Below the pieces are notes generated by a model. That model was not told the DNA's origin and did not search any database. It worked only from the letters and a program-made list of their open reading frames with translations. Positions 1 through 9,879 of a DNA stretch of 64,000 nt are shown here, in pieces. Both the position numbers and the translations under genes were made by a program. The DNA lies in NCBI GenBank assembly GCA_023548195.1, contig JAJHZJ010000754.1, positions 1,425,001 to 1,489,000 of the forward strand, read 5' to 3'. Within the stretch, counting starts at the first letter, position 1, and every line of letters starts with the position of its first letter. The stretch comes from Bettongia penicillata ogilbyi. Lineage: Eukaryota; Chordata; Mammalia; Diprotodontia; Potoroidae.

Positions 1-155
1 TTGCTTATATTTTGTAGCTTCTTTGTATCCATGTTTCCATGACTAGACTAACTCTGGAAGCTCTTTGAGGACAGCAGGATTTTTTTCTTTTTCATCTTTT
101 TGTACAGTGTCAAGTTTATATTAAGTATTTAATAAATGTTTGCTGAATTGATTGA
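1..155 (+). mobile_element. L2 LINE 3' end
   Basis: The stretch has the order typical of the 3' end of L2: a 'gctctttgaggacagcagg' block, a T-rich 'tttgtacagtgtc' block, then a terminal 'taataaatgtttgctgaa'. This is a non-coding fossil truncated by the window edge. Family assignment is from recalled consensus; orientation follows the AATAAATG-type end. Confidence 0.7.
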
Positions 156-184
156 AAGTCATTAACCATAAAATAAACAGAAGC

Positions 185-780
185 AATTGTTCATGATGAG
201 ATTTTCCCCATCCTTGAAGAAGACCTCAGCCCAAATTCTCAGCATGGTAATGAGGAGGGATTCCTCTTTCCAGACAAACTGGGGGGCCCAGATTTTGCTG
301 CTCCCTGTCCCTTACTCTGCTGCCCAGATGAGGTTTTCAGCTATGTCCATGCTCCACCCCCTACAGATCACCTTTGCTGACTTCCTGGAAATCAAAGGAG
401 AAACCTGCTTCAGTTTCAGTAGCGGAAAGAGTAGGAGACTGTGTAAGCACTGTCCTTGAGAAAGGATGCCAATCACACGGCTAATTATCTCTGTGGCACA
501 AGCACAAACTGAGATCCAAATCAGGGAGCTTCCTCCTGGCCTTGATTACTGTTTCATATGCACGAATTCTAGGAACTTAGAATCCTGTGAGCAGTGGAGA
601 GAACAAAGGGAGGACACCTACCAGTGGGGACCCCGAGTCTGCTGAAGACCCCCTAGGTGGGGCTTGAAGTTTCAGCGATACTAGGTTTTAGGAAAGCAGC
701 TTCCCTGAATCACCCCCAAAATTTTGGGTGTCTTAACTCAAGGAAAGGAACCCTCATAAAATGGGGCTTTTGGGAGCAGA
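185..780. other. Unassigned single-copy-looking DNA
   Basis: No recognisable transposon. A 90-codon plus-strand frame (187-459) has no domain or convincing splice context and looks accidental. Positions 470-570 contain a 'gctaattatct' homeodomain-type core and could belong to a conserved element, but the evidence is thin. Confidence 0.4.
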
Positions 781-784
781 CATT

Positions 785-905
785 AAATTCAATTTAACTT
801 ATTAAGCACCTACTGTATACCACATACTGCACTAAGTATATGGGATGCAAAGACAAAACTGAGACAGTCCCTAAGCTGTCAGAGCTCACATTCTACTAGG
901 TGGAC
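785..905 (-). mobile_element. L2 LINE 3' end, antisense
   Basis: Shows the reverse-complement L2 signature in order: 'ttattaagcacctactgta', a degraded 'actgcactaag', 'gatgcaaagacaaaactga', 'cagtcccta' and 'gagctcacattcta'. Old, diverged fragment. Confidence 0.75.
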
Positions 906-973
906 CTTAGCTGGGGGGGTGACAGGCTGTCAGATTTGAAGTCAGTAATAGTAAGAGTATTGCTAGTAACAGG

Positions 974-1230
974 TCAGCTACGCAGGGTAGTGGATAGAGC
1001 AATGGACTTGGAATCAGGAAGACCTAATTTTCCTGAGTTCAAATCTGACCTCAGACACTTACTAAGCTGCATGATCTTAGGTAAGTCACGTCATCCTGTT
1101 TGCCTCGGTTTCTCATCTGTCAAATGAGTTGAAGAAGGAAATAGCAAATCACTCCAGTGTCTTTGCCAAGAACTCCCCAAAATGGGATCAGAGTGAGTCG
1201 CACAGGACTGAAAATGACTGAACATTGCCA
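974..1230 (+). mobile_element. MAR1-type CORE-SINE, near full length
   Basis: tRNA-like head ('gtggatagagcaatggactt'), CORE region ('cagacacttactaagctg', 'cctcggtttctcatctgt') and the marsupial 3' body ('agttgaagaaggaaatagca', 'ctccagtgtctttgccaaga', 'ctgaaaatgactgaac') follow in order. This is one of the clearest marsupial markers in the window. Confidence 0.88.
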
Positions 1231-1250
1231 AGAGTATTAGCACTCGTATA

Positions 1251-1395
1251 GAGGCAGTTAGGTGGCGCTATGGCTAGAGAGCTGAGCCTGGACTCAGAAG
1301 ACCTGCGTTCAAATTCATTCTCAGTGCAGGGTTATGAGGACAGCGTGAGGTAATATTTATCTCACAATGCCCAGCACATAGTAGGTATGTAATTA
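1251..1395 (+). mobile_element. SINE head joined to an L2/MIR-like tail
   Basis: Starts with the MAR1-family head 'gcagttaggtggcgctat', keeps 'ctcagaagacctgcgttcaa', then changes to a tail containing 'cccagcacatagtaggta'. The head holds a CTCF-like core (1256-1272). The chimera may be a short SINE followed by an unrelated L2 end. Confidence 0.65.
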
Positions 1396-1529
1396 TTGCA
1401 TATTTTCTTTTTTTAATATAATATGTTAGATTTTATCAGGGATACCTTTTGGGGCTTCCTAGGACAGCAAACAATCTCTTGGTAGGGGTGTGTTCAGGGA
1501 GAAACATAGTAGTTCAAGATCAACAAAGT

Positions 1530-1720
1530 CAAGAGATTGTAGGATGTGGTCCTCAAAGGGATCGTACAAGACACCTAGTTCACTGTTCTCATTTTACAGA
1601 TGGAGTAACAGGAGTGGGTGGGACGGTGGTGATTTGCCTACAGTCACTTATGTATTAAAGTAGCTGAACTCAGACCTAAACCTGGTTTTTGGGACTCCAC
1701 AGCTGGCAGGCTTTCTGTTG
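1530..1720 (-). mobile_element. MIR-type SINE, antisense
   Basis: Contains the antisense MIR core 'ctcattttacagatggagta', then a degraded 'tgatttgcctacagtcactt' and 'gctgaactcagacctaaacc'. Strongly diverged. Confidence 0.6.
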
Positions 1721-1794
1721 TCCAATCCTGTCTCCTCCTCCACATCACACCTTCCCTAAGTCATTCTTTTTGCCCAAAATTCAAAAAGGAAATA

Positions 1795-2245
1795 GCTTAA
1801 ATCACTGAATTAGAGAACTGGAAGGGACCTCAGTGATCATTTCACTAGTGTAGAGGCTGTGTGATATGACAGAGAACAAACTGGATTAAGGGTTATTAGA
1901 TATACTTTCTAGGTCTGGCTTTGCCACTAATTTCAAAGCATAGCTTTGGGCCAGTGGCCATGAGATTTCCCCCCATAGAAACTAAACTCTTGGGGTGGGG
2001 GGAAGGTAGGACCTGTTTTGGTTTGGTGTCGTATTTCCTGTGCCTGGAACATAGCAAGTGCTTAAGAAATGCTTGTTAATTGTGGCTGACCTGTGCCTCA
2101 GTTTCCACACTTGTAAAATTAGGATTTTATTTCTCCCTGGGGCTATTGTGATGATTCACTTAAGAAATGGGAATTTGCATGAAAAGGCATAAAGCACTAA
2201 ACACAGACATATACAAGGGATTATTAATAAGTGCTCTGTGTGGTT
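1795..2245 (+). mobile_element. MIR-type SINE fragments and an L2 tail
   Basis: 1812-1850 carries 'gaactggaagggacctcag', the antisense tail of the marsupial MIR-like SINE. 1860-1990 resembles a MIR head. 2025-2082 is an L2 end ('gtgcctggaacatagcaagt'). 2085-2240 is a sense MIR body ('gcctcagtttccacacttgt'). Borders between pieces are approximate. Confidence 0.55.
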
Positions 2246-2429
2246 GAACATAGCTTGGAGCCAAAATTGGAAAGGGCAGAAAGAAAAGGATGAGTGGGTC
2301 ATTCTCCTCTCCCCCCCCACCTTAAGGGGATGGGGTGGAGGTTTTGGTCTTATCCAGTCTTAGGAGGAAAAAAAAAAGCCCAAAGCCTCCAACGTTCCTG
2401 GTCCCCAGGGACGTCCCTCAATTCCAACC

Positions 2430-3060
2430 CAAATTTAGCTCCATCCCACACAAGCCGGCTGTTCTCCTTTTTAAGGGCTGCAAGTCATTTGCATGAACAG
2501 CTCTGTCTGGGGAAATGGGGATGGGGAGGTCGAAGGTAAAGAGACTAGGGGGGAGGCTGGCATCCATCCCTTGCGGAGGGAGGCCAGCTCTTCTGACCTG
2601 GATCCTGGGCTCTATACAGACAGGGCGCTGGGCTCCTGATCTCTCGTGGGGTGCTGGAGAGAAAATCCTTCTTCTCTCCCATCCCCCATCTCCACCCCTC
2701 CCCAGTCTGAAAGAGCAGAATTTAATTTGCAGCCTCATGTATAGTAAGATCCTATTTCACGCACAGCTGTTCGGGCTCCCGATATATCAAATCCTTTTCA
2801 CTTAAAAAACAACAACTGAAAAAACTTTCGGAATCAATATCCCTTTCTCTACCTATATTTTATTAAAAAGTTGAGCATCAATATTAATGTTTAAATTCCC
2901 ACCAAGCTGAGTTTAATTACCTATAAACTGTGCCCACTCCTAGGTAGACTTCCTTCCCCGCCGCAGTAAATAAAACGATAAGCAGAGAGCTACTTTAATA
3001 GACGCTAAGCAACTGAAACAAGTCCCAGAGACAATTCAAGGACAGACTCCTGCACAGAAT
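2430..3060. promoter_or_regulatory. Candidate conserved non-coding element
   Basis: Repeat-free sequence dense in developmental transcription-factor-type words: a perfect POU octamer complement ATTTGCAT (2487-2494), TAATTA (2914-2919), 'tattaatgtttaaatt', 'aaataaaacgataag' and 'ctttaatagacgctaag'. Short frames crossing it (106 codons minus, 96 plus) lack domain content. The regulatory reading is inference; no alignment was available. Confidence 0.45.
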
Positions 3061-3409
3061 GAACCAGATGGGGAGCTCTTGGGTTTTTGTCTTTTTTTTT
3101 AATTATTCCCCTCCTGAGCTGATGACAGAATTTAAACCAACCCCCCTCCAAATTCTCAAACAAAAAAAGCCCTCTCCTTCTGGGTTACCACCATTGCCCC
3201 TGCCACCATTTTTTAAATGGAAAGGGTATAAAAGCAAGAAGCGCTTCTTAGAGGTGGTCCAAGCTAACTTCCTCTTTTGACAGGTTGGGAAAATGAGACT
3301 CACTGACAAGAAGGGATTGCATGGAAGGGGGGTGGCAAGATGAGAATATGGGTCTTTTGACTCTCCTTTTTTTTTTTCTTACAACACTGAACAATTCTGT
3401 CGTTAGGAC

Positions 3410-3535
3410 TCCCCCCTCTCCAATTACTTTCTATGGCCACTAGCATTTATCAAATTAGATAATATTTGTAAAGGGCTTTGCAAACGTTAAAGCACTGTAT
3501 CAACATTAGCTATTATTATTCTATTTACTTTGTAT
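3410..3535 (+). mobile_element. MIR-type SINE tail
   Basis: The words 'tttgtaaagggctttgcaaacg', 'aaagcactgtatcaacat' and 'agctattattatt' match the 3' tail shared by many marsupial MIR-like SINEs. The head is missing. Confidence 0.55.
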
Positions 3536-3689
3536 GTATTAATGTAGGGAGATAGATTTTCCTTAGAAAATACACCAGTGGAGGCTTGCAAGTCGTTGAC
3601 TTCAGTGAAGGAGGACCCATAGAGCACCTTGAGGAGTGATTTTTGGGCACTTCATACATATAAGAGGAGGGAAGCTGCCACAGGTGCAA

Positions 3690-3832
3690 CATTTGGCTAT
3701 ATACTCCAGTTGCATCCCCCTGGGAGAATGTAAGCTTGTGATTTCATTTTTGTCCTTGTACCCCCAGCATCTAGCACAGTACTTTACACATTCTGGGATG
3801 TAATAAATACTTATTGACTTCAACTGAAGGCA
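3690..3832 (+). mobile_element. L2 LINE 3' end
   Basis: A polypyrimidine-containing 'tttttgtccttgtacccc' leads to 'agcatctagcacagtacttt' and ends 'taataaatacttattgac', the canonical L2 3' terminus in sense orientation. Confidence 0.75.
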
Positions 3833-3949
3833 TGAAAGAGCCCAAGGTCAAGACAGGGAGTGATGCAATACCCTTCTATCTATCTCTCCGGGATTAACCA
3901 CATGGGTCCCTTCCATGAACCCTAAATAGATACAAGTAAGGAGAGCATG

Positions 3950-4234
3950 AGTTGAAGAAATGCTGATACCCTATTGGTGGAGCTGTGAATTTGGCCCATC
4001 TTTCTGGACAACAATTTGTAACTATGCTAAGGAACTTCGATTACAGTATCTGTACCCTTTGACCCTGATCAACCACGGTCAGGCATCTGCCTAATAACTG
4101 GAGAATGGCTGAATAAACTGAGATATATGATTATAATGGAAAACTATTATGTTGTAAGAAATGAGAAATTTGAGGAATCCAGAGCATGGGAATAATAGGA
4201 TGAACAGACCTAAAGTGAAGTAAGCAGAACCAGA

Positions 4235-4266
<32 letters not shown>

Positions 4267-4445
4267 AGTGTGTGTATGTGTAGGGATATGTATACACACA
4301 TAAATGTCATATATATGCCTATAATAATATAAATAAATATAGTATATATAAATATATAAATGTAAATAAAAGCCACTCTAAAAGACAGTCGAACATTTAA
4401 TAACTGCAATGACCAATCTTGAAGAACAAATAATATAAAAATACT
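3950..4445 (+). mobile_element. L1/HAL1-like LINE 3' region carrying a (TG)n tract
   Basis: Landmarks of the marsupial L1-type 3' region occur in order: 'ggtggagctgtgaatttgg', 'tctggacaacaatttgtaac', 'cctttgaccctgatcaac', 'ggagaatggctgaataaact', 'gtaagcagaaccagaactc', later 'ctgcaatgaccaatcttga'. The (TG)n tract at 4238-4280 has expanded inside it. Confidence 0.65.
4238..4282. repeat. (TG)n microsatellite
   Basis: About 20 TG units with one GA and one TA interruption near the end, followed by AT-rich tetranucleotide-like sequence. Gives spurious His/Thr frames on the opposite strand. Confidence 0.95.
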
Positions 4446-4454
4446 GCTGCTGTT

Positions 4455-4685
4455 AAGGACTGGATCTGTGATTTCAATGATCGAGGGAACTCCCCGGTGA
4501 TGAAATCCCCTTTATCAATGCAGGTTAGCACCTCTCACCAACTTTTAATCTTTGAGAAAGCTTAGAGATTAGGTGACTTGCCCAGCGTCAAATAATCAGT
4601 ATATGTCACAGGCAAAATTGAACTTCTGTTTTCAAGGCCAGTGCTCAATCTACTATGTCATTCTGCCTTGATTTTCTGTGATAAG
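4455..4685 (-). mobile_element. MIR3-like marsupial SINE, antisense
   Basis: Begins with the antisense tail 'tgtgatttcaatgatcgagg' and 'tcaatgcaggttagcacct', continues with 'aggtgacttgcccagcgtca' and ends 'ctcaatctactatgtcattc'. A second copy of this subfamily in the same orientation lies at 21520-21745. Confidence 0.7.
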
Positions 4686-4924
4686 TGTCATAGCAACAAT
4701 AATATTAAAAACAATAGTAGTTGACATTTATATAGCGACTTTCCAAGTAGACTGGGGATCATGGATATGGGATGTTGCATAGAGATGAGGTCATTGGTTT
4801 AGCTTAACCATTTTTCCTTGTTAGAAGGGAGAGTTCAATAGTAGGAGCAGGGTGGGGTACTTTGTCCAGAAAAGGCTGTGATGTGAAAACAAAGATCATA
4901 AATAAAAAGGCTGTTTTTTTTAAA

Positions 4925-5035
4925 CAAAAGAATCTAAGTTTCTTGTGGGCAGGGGCTGTTCTATTTTTGGCATCCTACCATGCGCTTTGTACATAGTAGG
5001 TGTTTATGAAGAGTCCGTTCAATTGAACTTAACTA
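4925..5035 (+). mobile_element. L2 LINE 3' end
   Basis: 'gtttcttgtgggcaggggct' followed by 'gcgctttgtacatagtaggt' is the sense L2 terminus, degraded after 'gtttatgaag'. Confidence 0.65.
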
Positions 5036-5091
5036 TGGAAGGAAGCTGTTTAACTAAGGAGGGGGATTATAGTGAATTTATTTCCCTGTAA

Positions 5092-5178
5092 GAAGAGAGA
5101 AAAAGAGACAGAGAAAGAGACAGAGGGAGAGAGACAAAGAGAGAATTAGAGAGACAAAGAGAGACAGACATAGACACA
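5092..5178. repeat. Purine-rich (GAGACA)n-type low-complexity tract
   Basis: Imperfect alternation of AGAGA, GAGACA and AAAGAGA on the plus strand for nearly 90 bp. No perfect unit. Confidence 0.85.
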
Positions 5179-5214
5179 AGGGTGTGTTGGAGGAAAGGAA
5201 ACAGAGGAAAATAT

Positions 5215-5620
5215 ATGATCACTGTTAATGAAAGAATGTATTCATAAACACAAACAGGTCCAGGGGCCCTGCTGCCAAAATGTTATCAGTTTACAACATT
5301 ACAGGAATCATGATATTTTAGGACCTGGGAGAATTATTTGACTGTGAATCTATTAACATTTTCAGGCCATATTTTTAAATGAAGAACCATCCGTCAGAGC
5401 TGCATACAGCCGTCTCTGCAGCCCTGATCTATTCATGCATGGATGGATGGAAGACCAGGCTGGGGACGCACACCATGGTTGACAATAATAGATTCCCTAG
5501 CGCACCTCATCAGATATATCAGACATGAACTCTGCATGGCATTCCTGCAAAGATAAAGCTGTTGTTCGGAGAGGGGAGAATGGTCTTTTCTCCACTGTTA
5601 GCATGTAGCAAACAACTACT
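5215..5620. promoter_or_regulatory. Candidate conserved non-coding element
   Basis: No transposon signature. Contains 'attcatgcatggatgg', 'gttgacaataatagattc', 'agatatatcagacatg' and 'gcaaagataaagctg' (GATA-like). Evenly complex sequence with sparse CpG. The call rests on absence of repeats and motif content only. Confidence 0.4.
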
Positions 5621-5699
5621 CATTTTGAACCCAGGGCTCAATGACATACTTTGCAGGTCTTCTCTTTTTTCACTACCAGGGACCCATTCAGAAGGGTCT

Positions 5700-5880
5700 T
5701 CTGTGGCACCTCACGTTATCAATACAGATTACTGATCACAAGATTATAGCTCAGCCTGTGAAGTCAATGGGGAAGGTGGGGCGAACCTACCTCTGATGCT
5801 TACTAACTGTATGACCACTGGCAAGACAGTTAATGTCTCAATTTGAGCCTCAGTTTCCTCATTTGCATAATCTCTTAAGC
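5700..5880 (+). mobile_element. MIR-type SINE, partial
   Basis: 'ctgatgcttactaactgtat' 'gaccactggcaagacagtta' and 'gagcctcagtttcctcattt' are the MIR CORE in sense orientation. The head is unclear and the tail ends at about 5875. Confidence 0.6.
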
Positions 5881-5967
5881 AATGATGTTATAAATTTTTC
5901 CACAGCAACCCAGAGAGGGAAGAAGGTAGAGGGAGATGGGGGTTTGAACAGAGAAGACCAAAATGAC

Positions 5968-6140
5968 TTCCTTCATCACCATCATCATCATCATCCTCAG
6001 AATCTCCTTCTCCTCTTCTTTTCTTCTTCTTCCTCTTCCTCTCCTTCTTCTCCTTCTCCATCTTCTTCTTCTTCTTCTTCTTCTTCTTCTTCTTCTTCTT
6101 CTTCTTCTTCTTCTTCTTCTTCTTCTTTTCTTCTTTCTCC
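5968..6140. repeat. (CAT)n plus long (TTC)n / (GAA)n trinucleotide array
   Basis: A short CAT run (5975-5996) is followed by imperfect then pure CTT/TTC repeats. 6061-6127 is uninterrupted, about 22 units. The minus strand is (GAA)n, the class known for triplex formation and length instability. All frames here are spurious homopolymer-like peptides (Ser, Leu, Lys, Glu). Confidence 0.97.
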
Positions 6141-6545
6141 AACAGAGTTCAGATGGAGAGACAGTCCCAGGATGTCTCTACCCTGCTTTTCTTTTCTATT
6201 TAACATACTGTACATTATCACGTTGATAGATGAAATAATTGATGTTAGCAGTTAAATATAAGGCTTTGGGATGTAAGTTTATCTTTGGCTTCACTGAAAG
6301 CATTCCAAGGAGAACTACAGCAGCATACAGGATGTTGAGGATAACATATACTGACTGCATACTACTCCCACATAGTTTTGAAAGTTTCTTCTAAGTCTCT
6401 ACATTTTGAAAGCTTTTCATTCCGTGTGGGTTGGAGATTACAAGTATTTGGTATGGTGATATCTACTGAAATATTGTTCATAAGATTTTGTGGATCAATA
6501 CTTTGGGGGTATTATGGGTAATTGTTTTTTTAAATCTATGATTAC
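6141..6545. other. Unassigned AT-rich unique sequence
   Basis: No recognised transposon or coding signal. Includes 'gatgaaataattgatg' and 'ataatttataattact', homeodomain-type words that are also expected by chance in AT-rich DNA. Confidence 0.35.
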
Positions 6546-6619
6546 GAGCTGGTTCTAAAATAATTTATAATTACTATAACTAATTCCATGACCGCAACCT
6601 TTGTCACTATCATCTTTAT

Positions 6620-6670
6620 TTTGACCACCATTATAGCCACCATCACCACCACTACCACCACCATTATCTT
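6620..6670. repeat. Imperfect (CCA)n trinucleotide repeat
   Basis: 'accaccattatagccaccat' and 'caccaccactaccaccacc' form a short degenerate ACC array. Confidence 0.8.
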
Positions 6671-6799
6671 CATTACTTCTACTATTTCACCAGCAGGTCT
6701 AAAACATGACATACCAGGTATGCAAAATTCCTGCCAGTAATAATTCATTTTTCTCTTTTTCAGCTTTTTTCAAAACACATTCACATCTTGGAATAAAAG

Positions 6800-7200
6800 G
6801 TTTAAGAACTAGGTTCAAAGGCAACTTTGTTATTTATTGTCTGTTTGACTTTGAGTAAGTCTCTCAGCCTCAGTTTCCTCAACTGTAAAATAAGAGTGGA
6901 CTAGATCAATGCTTCTCAGACACACTGGTCTCAGGATCCCTTTACATTTTTATGGAAAATCATCCATCTCATTCCTCCAAGAGCTCTTATTTATGTGGGT
7001 TATATCTATTGATATTTACTGTGTTAGAAATTAAAACATCTCAGTGTTATTATGAAAATAGTTTTGACCTCACAGATCCCCCTGAAGGTATCCTGAGGAC
7101 TCTTAGGGCTCTTCAATCCACATTTTGAGATCCACTGGACCAGGTAACCTCAAAAATCACTTCTGGTCTTTGAGATGATCTTAGTCAACCCTTTCACTTT
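6800..7200 (+). mobile_element. MIR-like SINE split by a hAT-type insertion
   Basis: The left part (6800-6906) has 'agcctcagtttcctcaactg' and 'gtaaaataagagtggactag'. The right part (7138-7200) resumes with 'gaccaggtaacctcaaaaat' and 'cttctggtctttgagat', matching the 'ggactagatgacctctaagg' tail of this SINE. The interruption is the element at 6907-7137. Confidence 0.65.
6907..7137. mobile_element. Non-autonomous hAT-like DNA transposon with 8-bp target duplication
   Basis: The ends are imperfect inverted repeats: 'caatgcttctcag' on the left, 'ctgagat..'-type 'ttttgagatccactg' on the right, both resembling the cagtggttctcaa termini of mammalian hAT elements. Flanks gactagat (6899-6906) and gaccaggt (7138-7145) agree at 6 of 8 bases, the right length for a hAT site duplication. 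The interior 'atgtgggttatatctattga' is a known interspersed-repeat segment. Confidence 0.65.
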
Positions 7201-7214
7201 ATAGATTGGGAAAG

Positions 7215-7425
7215 TGAAGCTTGGGAAATGGCATCATAAAACTCTAGTTCTTGATATGGAAGGGACCTCAGAGGTCACCTAGTCCAACCCCCTAATTTTC
7301 ACAGAGGAGAAAACTGAGATGGTGAGAAATCATGTGATTTGCTCCTGATCTCTCAGCTAATCAGTATCTGCAGAGAAAACTGAACCCAAGTGTCTTGACT
7401 CTAAGTCAACATCACCAAAGCCAAG
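7215..7425 (-). mobile_element. MIR-like SINE, antisense
   Basis: 'gatatggaagggacctcaga' 'ggtcacctagtccaaccccc' then a degraded 'cacagaggagaaaactgaga' and 'ctgaacccaagtgtcttgac'. Same SINE type as at 37755, 46595 and 59690. Confidence 0.7.
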
Positions 7426-7529
7426 AATAGTACTAGAGACCTTAGTTCTTGATTGGAGTTCTTTCAACTGGACTAAGGTATCTCCTGCCAAGAAATTTAA
7501 AGACGACAGAGAAATTTGGTTTCTACGAC

Positions 7530-8035
7530 ACTGTGTCAATGCGGAATGCTAACAGGAGCAGCAGACCGTATTTAAACCCTCTGCGCTAAAATATACTGAC
7601 TAACCCGGTACCCTTTTGTACTGCAGGGTGGATGTATGCCCTGGGTCAGTTACAAACAATTCCCATTATAAGACACTGGTGTTTTCTCCCCCCTAGGGGC
7701 TTATAAACTCTGTCTTTTTCGTATCAGGTTGAAACTTAGAGTACAGGTTGTCAGCCAACATGCCATGCATTTTTCTAAAAATAACTCAAATTGGTTAAGC
7801 CATTTTTAAGCTACGGAGCAGTCAGGGGAAGGGAGAGGGAAAAAAGTAAGGGGGGATTTAAAGGTTGTTTCAGACACTTTTTGATTGGCTTCAAACTAAA
7901 AATAAAAAGGTCTTGTTTGAAGGAGAAAAGCACAAACCCATCACTGCAGGTACTTCCTGGAGATCTATATTTTGCTCTCTCTAAGGTTCCGTCTCAGGCC
8001 AGTTGCGCCGGATGAGTCTTTAAACACCCACTAAG
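7530..8035. promoter_or_regulatory. Candidate conserved non-coding element
   Basis: Repeat-free and compositionally even. Contains 'ctaacccggtaccctt', 'ccattataagacactgg', 'atgcatttttctaaaaa' and 'caaattggttaagcca'. No frame with recognisable protein content. Enhancer-like status is inferred. Confidence 0.4.
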
Positions 8036-8419
8036 TCACATATGTCTCTACAACAACCCCAGTGGATAAGATGGAGGAGAGAGGAAAAAGATAAGGGTTT
8101 AGAAGTCAAAGATGGTCACTGGATGAGGAAGGGAAGGATAAATCCCTTGGCCTCTCTGAGCCTGTTTTCCCCTCTTCCAACTCTAAATTTATCATCCTCT
8201 ATAAATGTGATGGACACAGAGGGGAGATGATGACTTCTTGGGACCCTGGGAAGCCTACTGTCCATTTCATCATCAAGGGTCCATCTTCTGCTCCACATCT
8301 ATGGCCAACTTGGATAAGACATGACAGTCCATCTCTTTGCAAATCATTCAGGACACATCTAAATGCAAGATGAGATTTGTTCAGGTGGTCACTGAGAACA
8401 TTATTCAATTCACTCCAAA

Positions 8420-8562
8420 CTAATTCAATTAAATTCAGCAAATGTCTATTAAATCCCTACTATTAATAATCATTTATCAGACATCTACTATGTGCCAGGC
8501 ATTGTGCTAAGCACAAAATGAAACAGTCACTGTCCTCAAGAAACATATATTCTAGTTGGGGA
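8420..8562 (-). mobile_element. L2 LINE 3' end, antisense
   Basis: 'ctactatgtgccaggcattg' 'tgctaagcacaaaatgaaac' and 'cagtcactgtcctcaagaaa' are the standard antisense L2 words, well preserved here. Confidence 0.85.
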
Positions 8563-8579
8563 GGTAACACATACACACA

Positions 8580-8763
8580 TATGTAGATAGCTAGGTGTAG
8601 GAGACTGAATATGGAATTTGGAGTCAGGAAGACCAGAGTTCAAATTTGACTTTAGGCACTTACTAGCTGCGTGGCTCTGGACAAGTCACTTGGACTTTGT
8701 TTGCCTCGATTTTCTCATCTGTAAAATGGGGATAATAACAGCATCTATTTTTCAGGGTTGTTG
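8580..8763 (+). mobile_element. MIR/MAR1-type SINE
   Basis: 'atttggagtcaggaagacca' 'gagttcaaatttgac', 'ctggacaagtcacttggac' and 'ctcatctgtaaaatggggat' in sense order. The tail ends in the 'ataataacagcat' variant rather than the MAR1 body. Confidence 0.8.
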
Positions 8764-9079
8764 TGCTATTTCTTGCCCAGATGGATGATGAGTGGTATAG
8801 TGGAAAGAGCACTTGGCCATTTACTAGCTGAGTGACCATGGACCAAGAGACTCCTCTGAGCCTCAGTTTTCTCACTGGTAAAATGGGGATAATAACATCT
8901 TTTCAAGAAGTTGGTAGAGCAGGCGGGGACCTGCTAGAGTTCATCTCATCCAACCCTCTCATTTTATTTTATTTTATATTATTTTATTGTTATCTCCCTC
9001 AACCAGTGCTAATGGACATCTTTTCTCCAATTCATAGTCTTAGAGAAAGAACACTGAGACATTAAGTTTCCAGGTTTAC
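8764..9079. repeat. Composite SINE segment, copy 1 of a local duplication
   Basis: A sense MIR piece ('tggtatagtggaaagagcac') is joined to an antisense piece ('tcatctcatccaaccctctc') and continues to 'cattaagtttccaggtttac'. The same composite, same orientation, occurs at 11088-11380. This copy has an extra (TTTTA)n expansion (about 8958-8990). Confidence 0.75.
8958..8992. repeat. (TTTTA)n pentanucleotide repeat
   Basis: About six ATTTT units with one slip, inserted relative to the sister copy near 11285. Confidence 0.85.
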
Positions 9080-9084
9080 CCATC

Positions 9085-9545
9085 TTGAATATAATATTTA
9101 TGACGTGTTTAGCATAGAGTCCGGCACACAGTAGGTACCACATAAATGTTAGCTATTAAAGTAACCTAATAACTAGCATTTATATAGTACTTTGAAATTT
9201 GTAAAACACTTTACATATATCACTTCATTTGGTTCTTACAGTAAGCCTGTGAATTAGGTGATATAATTATATTCATTTTATAGACGAGAAAACTGAGGTT
9301 GACAGGAGGTGGTTCGGTGACTTGTCCAGGGTCATACAACTAATAATTGTTTGAGGCTAGATTTGAAATTAGGTCTTCCTGATTTCAAGTCTAGGGCTCT
9401 TAACTGCTATGCTATCTAGCTGCCTCTCTCAGTATGTTCCCTCTTCTGTATAATTGGAATAATATAGAAATGCTAGCTGGATTTGAACTCAAGTCTTCAT
9501 TCACAGTGCTCTGGGGACAATGCCACTCTGCATGTTAGGCCAGTA
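9085..9545 (-). mobile_element. MIR-type SINE cluster
   Basis: 9085-9165 is a sense tail ('ggcacacagtaggtacca', 'aaatgttagctattaaag'). 9170-9425 is a long antisense MIR: 'atttatatagtactttgaaa', 'cacttcatttggttcttaca', 'agacgagaaaactgaggttg', 'ctatgctatctagctgcctc'. A further antisense end follows at 9470-9545. Confidence 0.75.
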
Positions 9546-9689
9546 TGCCCCCTAATAACACAGGCAGTGAGGTGGCATTATATAGAGGCTAACTACTGTT
9601 AGTAGTATTAGTCAAAGTATAGCTGAGTTGCCATCTCTGACATCCGATTATTACCATATTCTCTCTCAATTCCATTGTATTACTTTGTG

Positions 9690-9875
9690 CAGGCTTTGTA
9701 TTTACTCATGTGTTCATCTGTTGGTGTTCCCTCCCAACTCCCTCAACCCCCTCAAGTAGAATGGAACCTCCTTGAAGGCAGTGGCTGGTTCATTTTTGGC
9801 TAAGGATCTGCAGTGCTATCATGTAGTACACCTTTAATAAATGACTGTTAAATGAAATTGAACTGAATTTCATCC
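9690..9875 (+). mobile_element. L2 LINE 3' end
   Basis: 'agaatggaacctccttgaag' 'gcagtggctggttca' then 'agtacacctttaataaatga' match the sense L2 3' UTR and terminus. Confidence 0.75.
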
Positions 9876-9879
9876 CATG

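Noticed and set aside
974..1050. tRNA gene
   Set aside because: tRNA-like promoter sequence is the head of a SINE. The cloverleaf is not intact and the body continues as MAR1.
5833..6255. Poly-His/poly-Ser protein
   Set aside because: Read-through of CAT and TTC trinucleotide arrays from a SINE.
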